From Candidatus Altimarinota bacterium (GTDB taxonomy: Bacteria > Patescibacteriota > Gracilibacteria > UBA4473): a stretch of 9,247 nucleotides of DNA. Made by a program: the position numbers and the translations under genes. The notes under the pieces are model-generated. The model searched no databases, had not been told where the DNA came from, and worked only from the letters and a program-made list of their open reading frames with translations. Every line of letters starts with the position of its first letter. The first letter of the stretch is position 1. The stretch lies in contig JALVIB010000055.1 in the NCBI GenBank assembly GCA_027028725.1, forward strand, positions 1 through 9,247, read 5' to 3'. Below are positions 1 through 8,305 of this stretch, in pieces.

Positions 1-1
1 G

Positions 2-3000
2 AAATATTTGAACTCGCATATTGGAAGCTATGAAGAAGCTATCCAAAATTCCGCGAAAATGGAAAACCGTTTGCAGGCGGGCTTTGCCAAGTTGGAAAAT
101 CATCCGAAAATCGGAAAAATTCGCGAGAAATTTTCCGCTCTAAAAAATAATCGCCAGTTTCTCAACAAAAAAGGACAATACATTTCACCGCGAAGTTATG
201 AGAAAAATCTGCAAAAAATTGCTGACGAGTTTTCTGCAATCGAAAAACAGGACAAACTAGATTGTGCCAAAGCCGAACGCGATATTGCGGCGCTAAATCC
301 CGCGAAATTTTCGCACTTGAAAAATATCAAATCCAAAGAAGATTTAGCCAAAAAGTCGGGGATTTGGATGCCGGAATATTTGTGGCAAGAGTTTGGGCAA
401 GCGCAGTTTTGGCAAAAAATTGACGAAATTTATCCGCAACTTGCCGAGTCGCAAGAAAAAGGTTTAGAAAAATCGCCGTCAGTGAAATTTGCCAAAGAAA
501 CTATCAAAAATTTGAGTCATGAAGATTTGGATTTTTCGCGGGATTTTGCTTCGCAACAAGCTTTTAATCGCCAGCGACACTTGCGCAACACCGTTTCGTT
601 TTCCGATGAAGTTTGGGAGCAAGTGAAACCGGATTTTTACGCCAAAGCCGAGCAACTTTATGCGCAACACCAAAAAATTCGCGAGGAAATGAAGAAATTA
701 TCGCGGGGAATTGCGGAGTTGAAGCCGAAAGATTTGGATTTTTCCCAAAACTACAAAACTTTGGCGGAATTCTCGCACCAGCCGGCGTTTTTCGAGTTTT
801 TTAAAAATCAGCAAGTTTCCAATTTGGCGTATGATCAGCTCAAAAATTCGGAATTTACACCAAAAGTTTTAGATCTTTACGGCGAATATTTGAAACAAAA
901 AAATGGTTTAGATTATTCCCCAGAAACAGCCAAAGCTCGCGAAATTATTGATAATTTAGAAATTTCGGATTTGGATATTTCGCAAGATTTCGCGAGTTTT
1001 ACCGAATTCAAAAGACAACCTTATTTGCAAAAAACAGTCAGTTTTGATGAGGAAACTTGGAAAAAAGTTCAGCCGAATTTTGAGCAAAAAGCGTTGCAAC
1101 TTTACAAAGAACATTTGCAACTTCGCGACGAACAACAGAAGTTTGAAAAGGCTTTATCGACTTTGACAACGGACGATTTGGAGACGGATTATGAAAGTTT
1201 TTCCGAATTTGTGCACCAGCCGGCGATGCGTGAGTTTTTCAAAGAACTGAATATTTCCGATTTGGCTTACGACACTTTGGCGGAAAATTTCGCGAGAAAA
1301 ATGGATCAACTTTGGGAAAGTGTCAAAGGAACGGAAAGCTCGGAAGAGTTTAGTGATGAGGATATTCAGAAAATTGGAACGAAGCACGGTTGGGATTTTT
1401 TCAAATTAAATCTAGATTCCCGCGAAAATTTGGCGTTGAAATTTGAACGACTGGATCGCTTATTAACCAAAAATTCATCGCTCGCGAATTTTTTCCGAAA
1501 ACAAGAAGAGTTTTTGTTGCCCGTCTTTCTCGGCGTTCTTGGAGAAATGACTAACGAGGATTTAACGCGATTAGAAGGGGAGTTGGGGACTTCTGAAAAA
1601 ACACCGGCGGAAATTATCGAAGCTTTTTTTGGCTCACCGCGACAGAAATATTTGTTATCGGAAGTTCGCAAAAATGATGCGGACGCTTGGCGGAAATTGG
1701 AAATTGCCGAGCGGAATTCAGATGGAGATATGGATATTCGCGGGATTATTTTGAATAAAGATGAAAACCCCCTAACCCCCTTGTCAGGGGGAATAGAAGA
1801 GGAACAGGAGAAAAATGGAATAGAGGAGGATTTGGACGCAGATGAAGATGTTGCGGAAGAAGATGAGCAAATCCCCCCAGCCTCCCGCCTTGCGGGAGGA
1901 GCAGAAGTTGAACAGGAGGAAAATGAAGAAGATGGAGCGGAAAAATCCCGCGAAAATTTGGAAGAAGATTTGGAAAATGATGATGAGGAAGAAAACAACC
2001 CCCTAACCCCCTTGTCAGGGGGAATAGAAGAGGAGCAGGATAAAGATGAAGGTGAGGATGATTTGGAAGCAGGGGAGATAGAGGAAATTGATGCGAATGC
2101 AGACGAAAATCAGGAAATTTCGCGGGATTTAGAGGATGATTCAGTGGAAGAATTAGATAAAAAACTAGATTCGAGTGAGGAAGTCGCGGAATCAGATGAG
2201 AATGGAGAAGTTGTTGGCGAAGAAATTGAGGAGATTGATGCTGACTCTACAGAAGAAGATGAGTTGGATGAAAATTCACAAAAGACGGAGGACGGAGAAA
2301 AAAATAGTGATGAAGTTAAAAATTTTGATGAGGATATTCAAGTTATTGATGCGGATAAAGAAAAAGACGAAATTTCGCGGGATTCTTATACTGAAAAGCA
2401 AATCCCCCCAGCCTCCCGCCTTGCGGGAGGAAAAGAGAATAAGCAGAATAAAGAAATTTCGCGGGATTTTGATGAGAAAGATGTGGAGCAAGGGGCAGAT
2501 GAGGATTTGGAGGTAGATGAGGAAGAGAAACTTAATGCGGAGGAGCAGGAGCAAAAATCCCGCGAAAAAATCTTGGAAAATATTCAGCGGGAAAAAATGG
2601 AGGAAGAGGAATTGGAAAGAGAGGCGAGGATTGCAGAGGAACAAAAAGAGTTATTGCGAATTTTGCGGGAGGAAGAGGGGATTAAGTCAGCGGAAACGGA
2701 AGATTTGGGCGACATTGAGGATGGCGACGAGGATTCGTTGCGCGGGAAAGTGCGCGATGAGCTTTTGCAAAGGAAATCACCGGTAAATTTCGCGGAAATT
2801 CACTGCTCGGGAGTGATGACTTTGGGGGCGATTTTGAGTAAGGTGCAAACTTATTTAGAGCTTTTGGCGGAAAAAGATATTAAATTTCAAATAAATCTTT
2901 CCGCGCAAGAAAAATCTCGTGAAACGGAAAAATCCCGCGAAATTTTCCTAAAAATTGTGGATTTCTTGCTGAGCAAGGAAGTTTATACTTTGCAAAAAGT

Positions 3001-3112
3001 TCTGATTCGTCCGCAAAATTTCGCGGGAAATTTTGGGGCGTTACGGATAAATGCGCAGTATTCAGCAGATGCGGTTAGCCGAAAAATTGAGTTTGAGTTG
3101 TTGGGGAAGTAG
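2..3112 (+). CDS. Large hypothetical protein, 5'-truncated by window edge; helical repeats, acidic linker, C-terminal domain
   Basis: I do not recognise this family. The frame is open from base 2, so the true start probably lies upstream. A TTG at base 8 is possible but has no visible ribosome site. Residues are numbered from that TTG. Residues 1-450 are helical and charged, with a motif DLD-x-S-x-D/N at about 173, 242, 321 and 390 (spacings 69, 79, 69), which shows an A-B-A'-B' duplication of 148 residues; a weaker B-like unit lies before 173. Residues 457-575 look like a second helical domain. Residues 575-885 are Glu/Asp-rich, repetitive and probably disordered. Residues 909-1034 form a mixed C-terminal domain. 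I see no signal peptide or membrane segment in the visible part, but the N terminus is missing. The stop is TAG, and a terminator hairpin follows about 100 bp later. A structural or scaffold protein is conceivable, but the function is unknown. Confidence 0.85.
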   Translation, partial: KYLNSHIGSYEEAIQNSAKMENRLQAGFAKLENHPKIGKIREKFSALKNNRQFLNKKGQYISPRSYEKNLQKIADEFSAIEKQDKLDCAKAERDIAALNPAKFSHLKNIKSKEDLAKKSGIWMPEYLWQEFGQAQFWQKIDEIYPQLAESQEKGLEKSPSVKFAKETIKNLSHEDLDFSRDFASQQAFNRQRHLRNTVSFSDEVWEQVKPDFYAKAEQLYAQHQKIREEMKKLSRGIAELKPKDLDFSQNYKTLAEFSHQPAFFEFFKNQQVSNLAYDQLKNSEFTPKVLDLYGEYLKQKNGLDYSPETAKAREIIDNLEISDLDISQDFASFTEFKRQPYLQKTVSFDEETWKKVQPNFEQKALQLYKEHLQLRDEQQKFEKALSTLTTDDLETDYESFSEFVHQPAMREFFKELNISDLAYDTLAENFARKMDQLWESVKGTESSEEFSDEDIQKIGTKHGWDFFKLNLDSRENLALKFERLDRLLTKNSSLANFFRKQEEFLLPVFLGVLGEMTNEDLTRLEGELGTSEKTPAEIIEAFFGSPRQKYLLSEVRKNDADAWRKLEIAERNSDGDMDIRGIILNKDENPLTPLSGGIEEEQEKNGIEEDLDADEDVAEEDEQIPPASRLAGGAEVEQEENEEDGAEKSRENLEEDLENDDEEENNPLTPLSGGIEEEQDKDEGEDDLEAGEIEEIDANADENQEISRDLEDDSVEELDKKLDSSEEVAESDENGEVVGEEIEEIDADSTEEDELDENSQKTEDGEKNSDEVKNFDEDIQVIDADKEKDEISRDSYTEKQIPPASRLAGGKENKQNKEISRDFDEKDVEQGADEDLEVDEEEKLNAEEQEQKSREKILENIQREKMEEEELEREARIAEEQKELLRILREEEGIKSAETEDLGDIEDGDEDSLRGKVRDELLQRKSPVNFAEIHCSGVMTLGAILSKVQTYLELLAEKDIKFQINLSAQEKSRETEKSREIFLKIVDFLLSKEVYTLQKVLIRPQNFAGNFGALRINAQYSADAVSRKIEFELLGK
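524..1321 (+). repeat. Intragenic tandem duplication (two 148-codon units) in the large plus-strand gene
   Basis: The first unit starts at DLDFSRDFAS (codon 173) and the second at DLDISQDFAS (codon 321). Each holds two related halves, A and B. A shares the pattern F-x-x-Q/R-x-x-L-x-x-TVSF-x-x-x-x-W-x-x-V-x-P-x-F and ends in LY-x-x-H-x-x-x-R-x-E. B shares F-x-HQPA-x-x-x-FF followed by I/V-S-x-LAYD-x-L. The A copies are clearly homologous at protein level but diverged in DNA, so the duplication is old. The halves A and B resemble each other at their starts, which suggests an earlier duplication too. Confidence 0.75.
1768..1791 (+). repeat. C-rich palindromic element, in-frame copy 1 (NPLTPLSGG)
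   Basis: The 24-bp unit ends in the hairpin CCCCCTTGTCAGGGGG (stem 1776-1781 with 1786-1791, loop TGTC) and is read in frame as NPLTPLSGG inside the acidic region. Near-identity with the copy at 1999 continues for about 20 bp downstream (IEEEQ), so part of the flank was duplicated as well. Confidence 0.85.
1867..1900 (+). repeat. Palindromic element, in-frame copy 1 (IPPASRLAGG)
   Basis: This 34-bp unit contains the perfect palindrome CCTCCCGCCTTGCGGGAGG (8-bp arms 1881-1888 and 1892-1899, loop CTT). It is translated as IPPASRLAGG in an otherwise Glu/Asp-rich stretch, and is identical to the copy at 2398-2431 over all 34 bp. Confidence 0.87.
1999..2022 (+). repeat. C-rich palindromic element, in-frame copy 2 (NPLTPLSGG)
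   Basis: This matches the unit at 1768-1791 over its full 24 bp and is again in the frame giving NPLTPLSGG. It is followed by nearly the same IEEEQ-coding flank. A related intergenic copy lies at 8790-8815. Confidence 0.85.
2398..2431 (+). repeat. Palindromic element, in-frame copy 2 (IPPASRLAGG)
   Basis: This is an exact second copy of the 34-bp unit at 1867-1900, with the same reading frame (IPPASRLAGG). The sequence outside the unit is unrelated except for general acidity, as expected if the unit itself inserted. Confidence 0.87.
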
Positions 3113-3148
3113 GGGAGAACTAATTTCGCGAAAATTTGGAGGGGGGGG

Positions 3149-3179
3149 ATTTCCCTAGTTTCCTTTGTCAAGGGGAAAT
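3149..3179. repeat. Diverged C-rich palindrome in the convergent intergenic region
   Basis: ATTTCCC at 3149-3155 can pair with GGGAAAT at 3173-3179. An inner alternative stem pairs 3159-3165 with 3170-3176 around the loop TGTC. The order CCCTA, then pyrimidine-rich CCTTTGTC, then AGGGG matches the units at 1768, 1999 and 8790, so I read this as a degraded member of the same family. It follows a run of eight or more G residues. Confidence 0.5.
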
Positions 3180-3213
3180 ATAAGGAATTATTTTGGAGAT
3201 TTAACTCCCTATG

Positions 3214-3237
3214 TTCCCCTTGGAAGGGGGATTTTTT
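3214..3237 (+). terminator. Factor-independent terminator after the large plus-strand gene
   Basis: A G/C-rich hairpin (CCCCT 3216-3220 with AGGGG 3225-3229, loop TGGA, extended by a T-G and a T-A pair) is followed directly by six T residues at 3232-3237. This is the classic layout for transcription from the left. On the opposite strand the hairpin is not followed by a T run, so it is a poor terminator for the convergent gene. The hairpin itself resembles the C-rich palindrome family (CTCCCTATG, then CCCCTTGG-AAGGGGG), so a repeat may have been recruited as the terminator. Confidence 0.7.
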
Positions 3238-3248
3238 CGCGGGATTTT

Positions 3249-6200
3249 TTATGCTTCGCGGTTTTTTATTCGGTAAACTCGGGTGAAAGTGTCAATTCCG
3301 TTTTCGTCTTCGCTATGCGCTTTGACAACGGTTTTAATATCTCTTCGGCGAACATTTTCTCGTCCTAAAATATCGCGAATATCACCTTTTGTTACTCCAC
3401 CTTTTCGATTCAAGAACCATCCTTCATCTCCGGCTTTAGCTTTATGTCGTCTTTTGGCAGAGTGTGTAATTTTCATTAGTTTTTCTCCATTTGTCCCAGT
3501 CCAAATTTCATATTTTTGTCCAGTTTTGCTGTTAATTTTTGTTTCAACTTTTCCACCACTAGCTACTAAGGCATCCCAAGCACTCTCAATTTGTTCCGGT
3601 TGTTTGAATTTTGCAAATCTTTCGCCTGCTTCTTTTGCAGAATATTGGGCTGGTTTTGTTTTAGGGTTATCTGGAATTTGTTTAGGCTCATTATTCGCGG
3701 GAGGTTTATTGTATTCTTTAGGTTTATCTGGTTGTTTTTCTGTGCCAGTGTCGGTAGGATTGTTATTTTCGGGTTCTGTATTATCACCATTATTTTCTGC
3801 TTCAGGTCTATCAGTGTCATCAATTATTTCTTCTTCAGGAGTTTCATTTCCACTATTATCGGGTTGTTCATTTGGATTGTCAGAGAGATTGTTCGCTAAA
3901 TTTTCCGCGAAAATGTCGTCTAGGATTGCATCGATGTTTATATTTTCTGGTTTTTTGTCTTTGTCTAGATATGTTCCTAAGGCATTTATTCCCCAAACAG
4001 TCATTAACCCGCCAGCTACTTTTAGTGAATTGGTCCAAGTTAGACCAGTGTTCTTTTGAATATCTTTAGCGATAGTTTTTTGCACTTCTTTTTTGCCCTC
4101 TGGTGTTTTTACTTTTTCTTTTATTTTCTTTCGTGTAAAGAATTCCTTAAAGCTATTCCATCTTTTTTTGATATATTCTTTTGCTCTAGTTGTCCTACTT
4201 CCTAAAATTTCGCGGGATTTTGCTTTGTTAGCATCTATTTTCTGATTTATTTCCGTCCATTTTGTTTCAAGTTCTTTTCTATATTCAGTATTTATTCTTT
4301 TGTTTTCCATTAATTCTGGAGTTTCTCCTTGTTCCATTATATCTTTTTCAACTTGTTCTTCCATTGTCTTTAATTCATTGAATTCATTTTTTAATTCATT
4401 TCTTTGTTTTCTGAGCTCATTTAACTCTGCTTTCTGTTGTTTCTCAAATTTTGTTTTATCAAAATGTTTTGTTTCAGTGGTTTTTTCGCGGGGTTTTGAT
4501 ATGCTTTTTTGTTTAACTTTTCCAAAAGTATTTTCAAAAGATTCAACTAATCCTTTTATTTCAGCTTTTGTTAAATTAAGTTCTTCTGCTCTTGAATTTA
4601 AATAAGATTCAAGTTCTCCTTTTTGATATTTATTATGTAATTCCGCGAAATCTTCTTGTGCACGATAGGTTTCGCCAGTTCTGTTTAGTTCAGCATTAGT
4701 CATTTTTTCAGAAACTCTTGTTTCAATAGCTTTATTGCTGTATGCTTCTCCGCTAGTATGTTCACAAAGTGTTTTACCTGTTTTTGAATTTATTTCTATT
4801 ATGTTTTTTAGTAATTTTTCATTTTTGCTTAAATTTGTTTCAAATTTACCAGTTTTCTCATAATTATTAAGAAAAGAATCTTTAACATTTATTTCAGTGA
4901 CAGCGTGCCCCATTTCGTGAGTTAAGACATCGACATGATTTTTCGCCACTCCTTCTACTTTTGGATTTTTAAATGGATCAATTATTATTTTTTTACCTGA
5001 AAGGGAGCCATTTTCTCCTGACTCTATTTTTTCAAACTCTACCTTGTATCCTTCACTTTCTAATTTTAATAATGTTTCATATGCTCTAGGATTTTTTTCC
5101 TTTAAAAATTCGCGAATATTTTTTTCAAATTCTTTTATTTGAGCTTCTGTGGCATTCTCAGGTAATGGTTTTTTTAGTTTTTCTTCTAAGTTTTTAATTT
5201 CAGATTCAATATTCTTTGTTTTTGCAAAATTTTCGCGGGATTCCGCTGTTTTGCTTGTTTTTTTGCGGGATTTCCCAATTTCTTTATTTATATTGTTAAT
5301 CTCTGTTGTGGCTTCATTGATAATTTTTTGTTGCACTTCAATATTTTCTTTGGCAGTTTCTATTACATTTTCTACTCCATTTTTCCCAATTCTCTTGATG
5401 TCTTTTACTTCAGAAATATTTACTTCAGGGAGTTCTGTTTTTGTTTCAAAATTTCTCATCTCAAATTTACCATTACCTAAGTCTTTCACAACTTCCATTT
5501 TATAGTTAATGTCCGATGTTCCAGGAACTGATGAAGGTTTATTGTATTCGATAATATCTCCAGGTTTTAAATCTTTAATTGAAACAGTTTCACCACCATT
5601 TTTAATTATTTTTTCTTGTTTCTTAATATTTTCTTTGGCTAGTCGTCTAACTTTATCAAATTCTCCCTTGAGAGAAATTCGGTTATGCATAGCTTTCTTT
5701 TCTCCCATTAACTTTCCCGCGAGTTTTGGAAACCCAGCATGAGCTAATCTCATAATCATGGAGAATGTCATCATGTGGGCTAAATCTTTCCAGCTAAATT
5801 CAGATATATCTTCTCCACGGTAGAGGGTTAGTTCTGCTGCTTGAAAAGTTGCAAAGACTCCAAACTCTGAGGTTAAAGCAATTCCTTGTTTTGCAAGCCA
5901 TTCGCCTAATGATGGATTGGCTTTGGTAGCAAGTGATTCAATAAGTTTTCCCCCTTCATAAACTCGTCCAAATCGTCCTGCTATTTTTCCTGCTATACCT
6001 GCGGCTCCTATGAACAAAGCAAACATCTCTACATTTTGACCAAATTTCGCGAGAAGTTCGTCCGGAGAATCTACTCCGAATAGAGCTGCTTCGGTGGCGG
6101 TAAAACGAAAGGCTCCGGTTGTTATTCCTTTGATAAATTCTGGAGAAACTTTAGATCTTGTTAGCCAACTTATTCCTTTGGCAAGTTTGTTATTAGCTTT

Positions 6201-8303
6201 ACCTAATATTCCAGCAGCACCTTTGACTTGTTTAACTCCATATCGAGCTAATTTCGCGGGATATTTAGCAAACCATTTTCCGTTTTTGGCGGTTCTAAAT
6301 ATAAATTTTCCAGCACTATTCCCAACTTTTATCATATTTCTGGAGATCATTCCACCTCCCATGGCCATTTCAGCTAGTGCCCCTCCTTCGGCAGCGACCG
6401 CAAAACTAGCTAAACCAGCTGTAGCAATTTCTGTCGCAATTATAACAACTATCATTTTCGCAACTTCTTTTCCAACATCAACATGCTCATCGCTCCAATT
6501 AAACCATGATGAATCAAGCCCTTTCATATCATTATATTGTTCTAGTAACGCTGATCCAGATAGATTATCAGTTCCATTCGTTTCAATGTAATCCTCAGTG
6601 GATTTTGTAAACGCTAATCGAGATAAAATTCCTTTAACAACATTTTCTTTTCCTGCTGATAAAATCTGTAAGTATTCTGGAGGTAAATCTTGCCCATTGC
6701 CTCTCAAGGATGATAATAAGTCTTGATATCGTTCTTCGGCAATTCTGCGTCCTTCAGAACTTTGCTCATATTGTTTAGCATTTTCGCTAATTTTCTTAAT
6801 TGGTTCAACTTCTTCAGAATGTTCGGCTAAGAATTTCTGTTCTTCAGGAGTTAGTTCTTCCGGTTTTTTCGCGGAAATTAGTTTCAAATGCATCATCTCA
6901 TTTTCCATAACTTCAGCCGCCTGCTGTCTATCTTTCACCGCCCGCAGAGCAATTCCTAAATTTGTATCACTTTCGATAATCCACTCTGCGCCTTTTTGTC
7001 CAAAATTTTCAAAGATGGTCATGTTTTTTCCTGTCCCGGTAATTTCACTTGCTCCCAAAGTACTAACTGCGGCAGATCCACGAGCAATATAATTAAAAAA
7101 TCCCAAATCCCACATATTATCATTTGTTTCATAATAATCTGAATAATCTTTTAAAACAGTGTTTAAAGCAGTTAAAGCAGTACTGAGATCTTCAGGATTA
7201 TTTCGAAGTTGGTTGCGGATCTCGCGAATTTCTCCAAATCCCTCAAATTCCATTCCGTCCCATTTTTCTAAAGAATTTAAGAATTTCTCTAATCGTTCCG
7301 ATTTCTTTAAGTTTGCGAGTTTTTCTTTGGCATGTTCTAGAGCCTCGCCAGTCAATTTAGGACTATTGATATTTAAAGCTTTTCTTTGTTCATCACTTAG
7401 TTTGCTGAATTGAATTTGGCTTTCTAGAGTTGTTTTTTGTTTGTGAACAGATGGAGTTGTTGAGAAAGCTTGGCTAATTTCAGCTCCCGAAATTTCACTT
7501 CCATTAAAAATTAAAAGTCTTTGTAGGAATTCCTGTTCACTCAGGTGTACTTTTCCAAATTGTGCATAATTAGGGTCGCCGGCAGAATCCCAACCTTCAA
7601 AATCCGTATCAATAGAGTTGTTTCCTTTATAATTAGGATCAAATAATTTCCCGCGAATTTTTTTCAATTGAGTAATGGTTTCTTCAGCATAATCCAGTTG
7701 ATACCAAGCTCCATCTAAGTTAGTTTTTAGTCTGTTTAGTTTGTCTCCATCTTTAATTGTGTCGTAAATTTTAACTCTTGCCTTGATCGTATCAATTTCA
7801 ACTCCATTTTTAATTAGGTCAGATACTTTTTCATAACCAGATTTTTTCGCGAGATTTAGGTATTCATAAGCTTGTCGTTTTTCATCGGGTGTTTGGTAAT
7901 TACTATGCAATTCAGGCATTTTTTCTAAGTCTTCTAATCTTTGGTTTAGATATTTTAGATAATCCTGAAATTCCCCATAATCGACACCCTTTTCTGTGTC
8001 TTTGTCGAAGTTAGCCAAATTTATCAGTGGGAATTTAGGATTAACATTATTTTTAAGGGAATTTAAAACACCTGTTTCAAATTTTTCGCGGGATTTGTCA
8101 TTATTGGAAAATTTACTTTGAGCCTTGTCCAAAACATTTTTAACTTCATTATAGCGATTAGTTAAATCACTTTCACTAATTTCTTTGTTTTCCGCATCAT
8201 TTTTAATTTCTTCTTTTATTTCTGCCTCATCGAGCGCCAAAAATAAAAATTTCGCGGGATTTTCCGTTTTAAAATTATTCGAAACCATTAATAAGTTTTT
8301 CAT
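3249..8303 (-). CDS. Giant hypothetical protein with HEMGH zinc-peptidase motif and hydrophobic segments
   Basis: This 1684-residue protein matches no family I can name. Residues 1-600 are charged and helical. Hydrophobic, Gly/Ala-rich segments lie at about 617-652 and 757-780, within a basic Ala/Gly-rich region reaching about 870. About 905-970 looks like a small beta domain (VSIKDLKPGDIIEY). Coiled coils are likely at 978-1065 and 1285-1425. HEMGH at 1129-1133 fits an HExxH zinc peptidase, and Glu1217 in EDFAE is a candidate third ligand as in gluzincins. A membrane segment at about 1429-1446 precedes an Asn/Pro/Glu-rich linker and a basic domain at 1552-1684. The start is the ATG at 8301-8303, 2 bp after the preceding gene's stop; no Shine-Dalgarno is visible, so translational coupling is likely. 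A second ATG lies five codons downstream. I infer a membrane-associated or exported peptidase, with moderate confidence in the motif and low confidence in the role. Confidence 0.9.
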   Translation of the reverse strand: MKNLLMVSNNFKTENPAKFLFLALDEAEIKEEIKNDAENKEISESDLTNRYNEVKNVLDKAQSKFSNNDKSREKFETGVLNSLKNNVNPKFPLINLANFDKDTEKGVDYGEFQDYLKYLNQRLEDLEKMPELHSNYQTPDEKRQAYEYLNLAKKSGYEKVSDLIKNGVEIDTIKARVKIYDTIKDGDKLNRLKTNLDGAWYQLDYAEETITQLKKIRGKLFDPNYKGNNSIDTDFEGWDSAGDPNYAQFGKVHLSEQEFLQRLLIFNGSEISGAEISQAFSTTPSVHKQKTTLESQIQFSKLSDEQRKALNINSPKLTGEALEHAKEKLANLKKSERLEKFLNSLEKWDGMEFEGFGEIREIRNQLRNNPEDLSTALTALNTVLKDYSDYYETNDNMWDLGFFNYIARGSAAVSTLGASEITGTGKNMTIFENFGQKGAEWIIESDTNLGIALRAVKDRQQAAEVMENEMMHLKLISAKKPEELTPEEQKFLAEHSEEVEPIKKISENAKQYEQSSEGRRIAEERYQDLLSSLRGNGQDLPPEYLQILSAGKENVVKGILSRLAFTKSTEDYIETNGTDNLSGSALLEQYNDMKGLDSSWFNWSDEHVDVGKEVAKMIVVIIATEIATAGLASFAVAAEGGALAEMAMGGGMISRNMIKVGNSAGKFIFRTAKNGKWFAKYPAKLARYGVKQVKGAAGILGKANNKLAKGISWLTRSKVSPEFIKGITTGAFRFTATEAALFGVDSPDELLAKFGQNVEMFALFIGAAGIAGKIAGRFGRVYEGGKLIESLATKANPSLGEWLAKQGIALTSEFGVFATFQAAELTLYRGEDISEFSWKDLAHMMTFSMIMRLAHAGFPKLAGKLMGEKKAMHNRISLKGEFDKVRRLAKENIKKQEKIIKNGGETVSIKDLKPGDIIEYNKPSSVPGTSDINYKMEVVKDLGNGKFEMRNFETKTELPEVNISEVKDIKRIGKNGVENVIETAKENIEVQQKIINEATTEINNINKEIGKSRKKTSKTAESRENFAKTKNIESEIKNLEEKLKKPLPENATEAQIKEFEKNIREFLKEKNPRAYETLLKLESEGYKVEFEKIESGENGSLSGKKIIIDPFKNPKVEGVAKNHVDVLTHEMGHAVTEINVKDSFLNNYEKTGKFETNLSKNEKLLKNIIEINSKTGKTLCEHTSGEAYSNKAIETRVSEKMTNAELNRTGETYRAQEDFAELHNKYQKGELESYLNSRAEELNLTKAEIKGLVESFENTFGKVKQKSISKPREKTTETKHFDKTKFEKQQKAELNELRKQRNELKNEFNELKTMEEQVEKDIMEQGETPELMENKRINTEYRKELETKWTEINQKIDANKAKSREILGSRTTRAKEYIKKRWNSFKEFFTRKKIKEKVKTPEGKKEVQKTIAKDIQKNTGLTWTNSLKVAGGLMTVWGINALGTYLDKDKKPENINIDAILDDIFAENLANNLSDNPNEQPDNSGNETPEEEIIDDTDRPEAENNGDNTEPENNNPTDTGTEKQPDKPKEYNKPPANNEPKQIPDNPKTKPAQYSAKEAGERFAKFKQPEQIESAWDALVASGGKVETKINSKTGQKYEIWTGTNGEKLMKITHSAKRRHKAKAGDEGWFLNRKGGVTKGDIRDILGRENVRRRDIKTVVKAHSEDENGIDTFTRVYRIKNREA

Positions 8304-8305
8304 TT

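Noticed and set aside
905..970. Coordinates here are residues of the minus-strand giant protein: VSIKDLKPGDIIEY resembles the start of Hint/intein-type beta domains
   Set aside because: There is no catalytic Cys or Ser at the expected start and no C-terminal HN motif, so I call only a small beta domain.
1366..1998. Open frame of 210 codons on the minus strand, Ser-rich
   Set aside because: It is antisense to the Glu/Asp-rich part of the plus-strand gene; Ser/Phe richness is the mirror of GAA/GAT codons.
1768..2431. CRISPR-like alternation of repeats
   Set aside because: The repeats are two different palindromes with uneven spacing (about 100 to 500 bp), in a coding frame; there are no regular spacers and no cas genes.
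3283..4059. Open frame of 258 codons on the plus strand, hydrophobic when translated
   Set aside because: It lies wholly antisense to the giant minus-strand gene, and its hydrophobicity is what the reverse complement of Glu/Asn/Lys-rich codons gives.
6094..6591. Open frame of 165 codons on the plus strand with hydrophobic stretches
   Set aside because: Shadow of the Ala/Gly-rich region of the minus-strand giant protein; no start signal or independent promoter.
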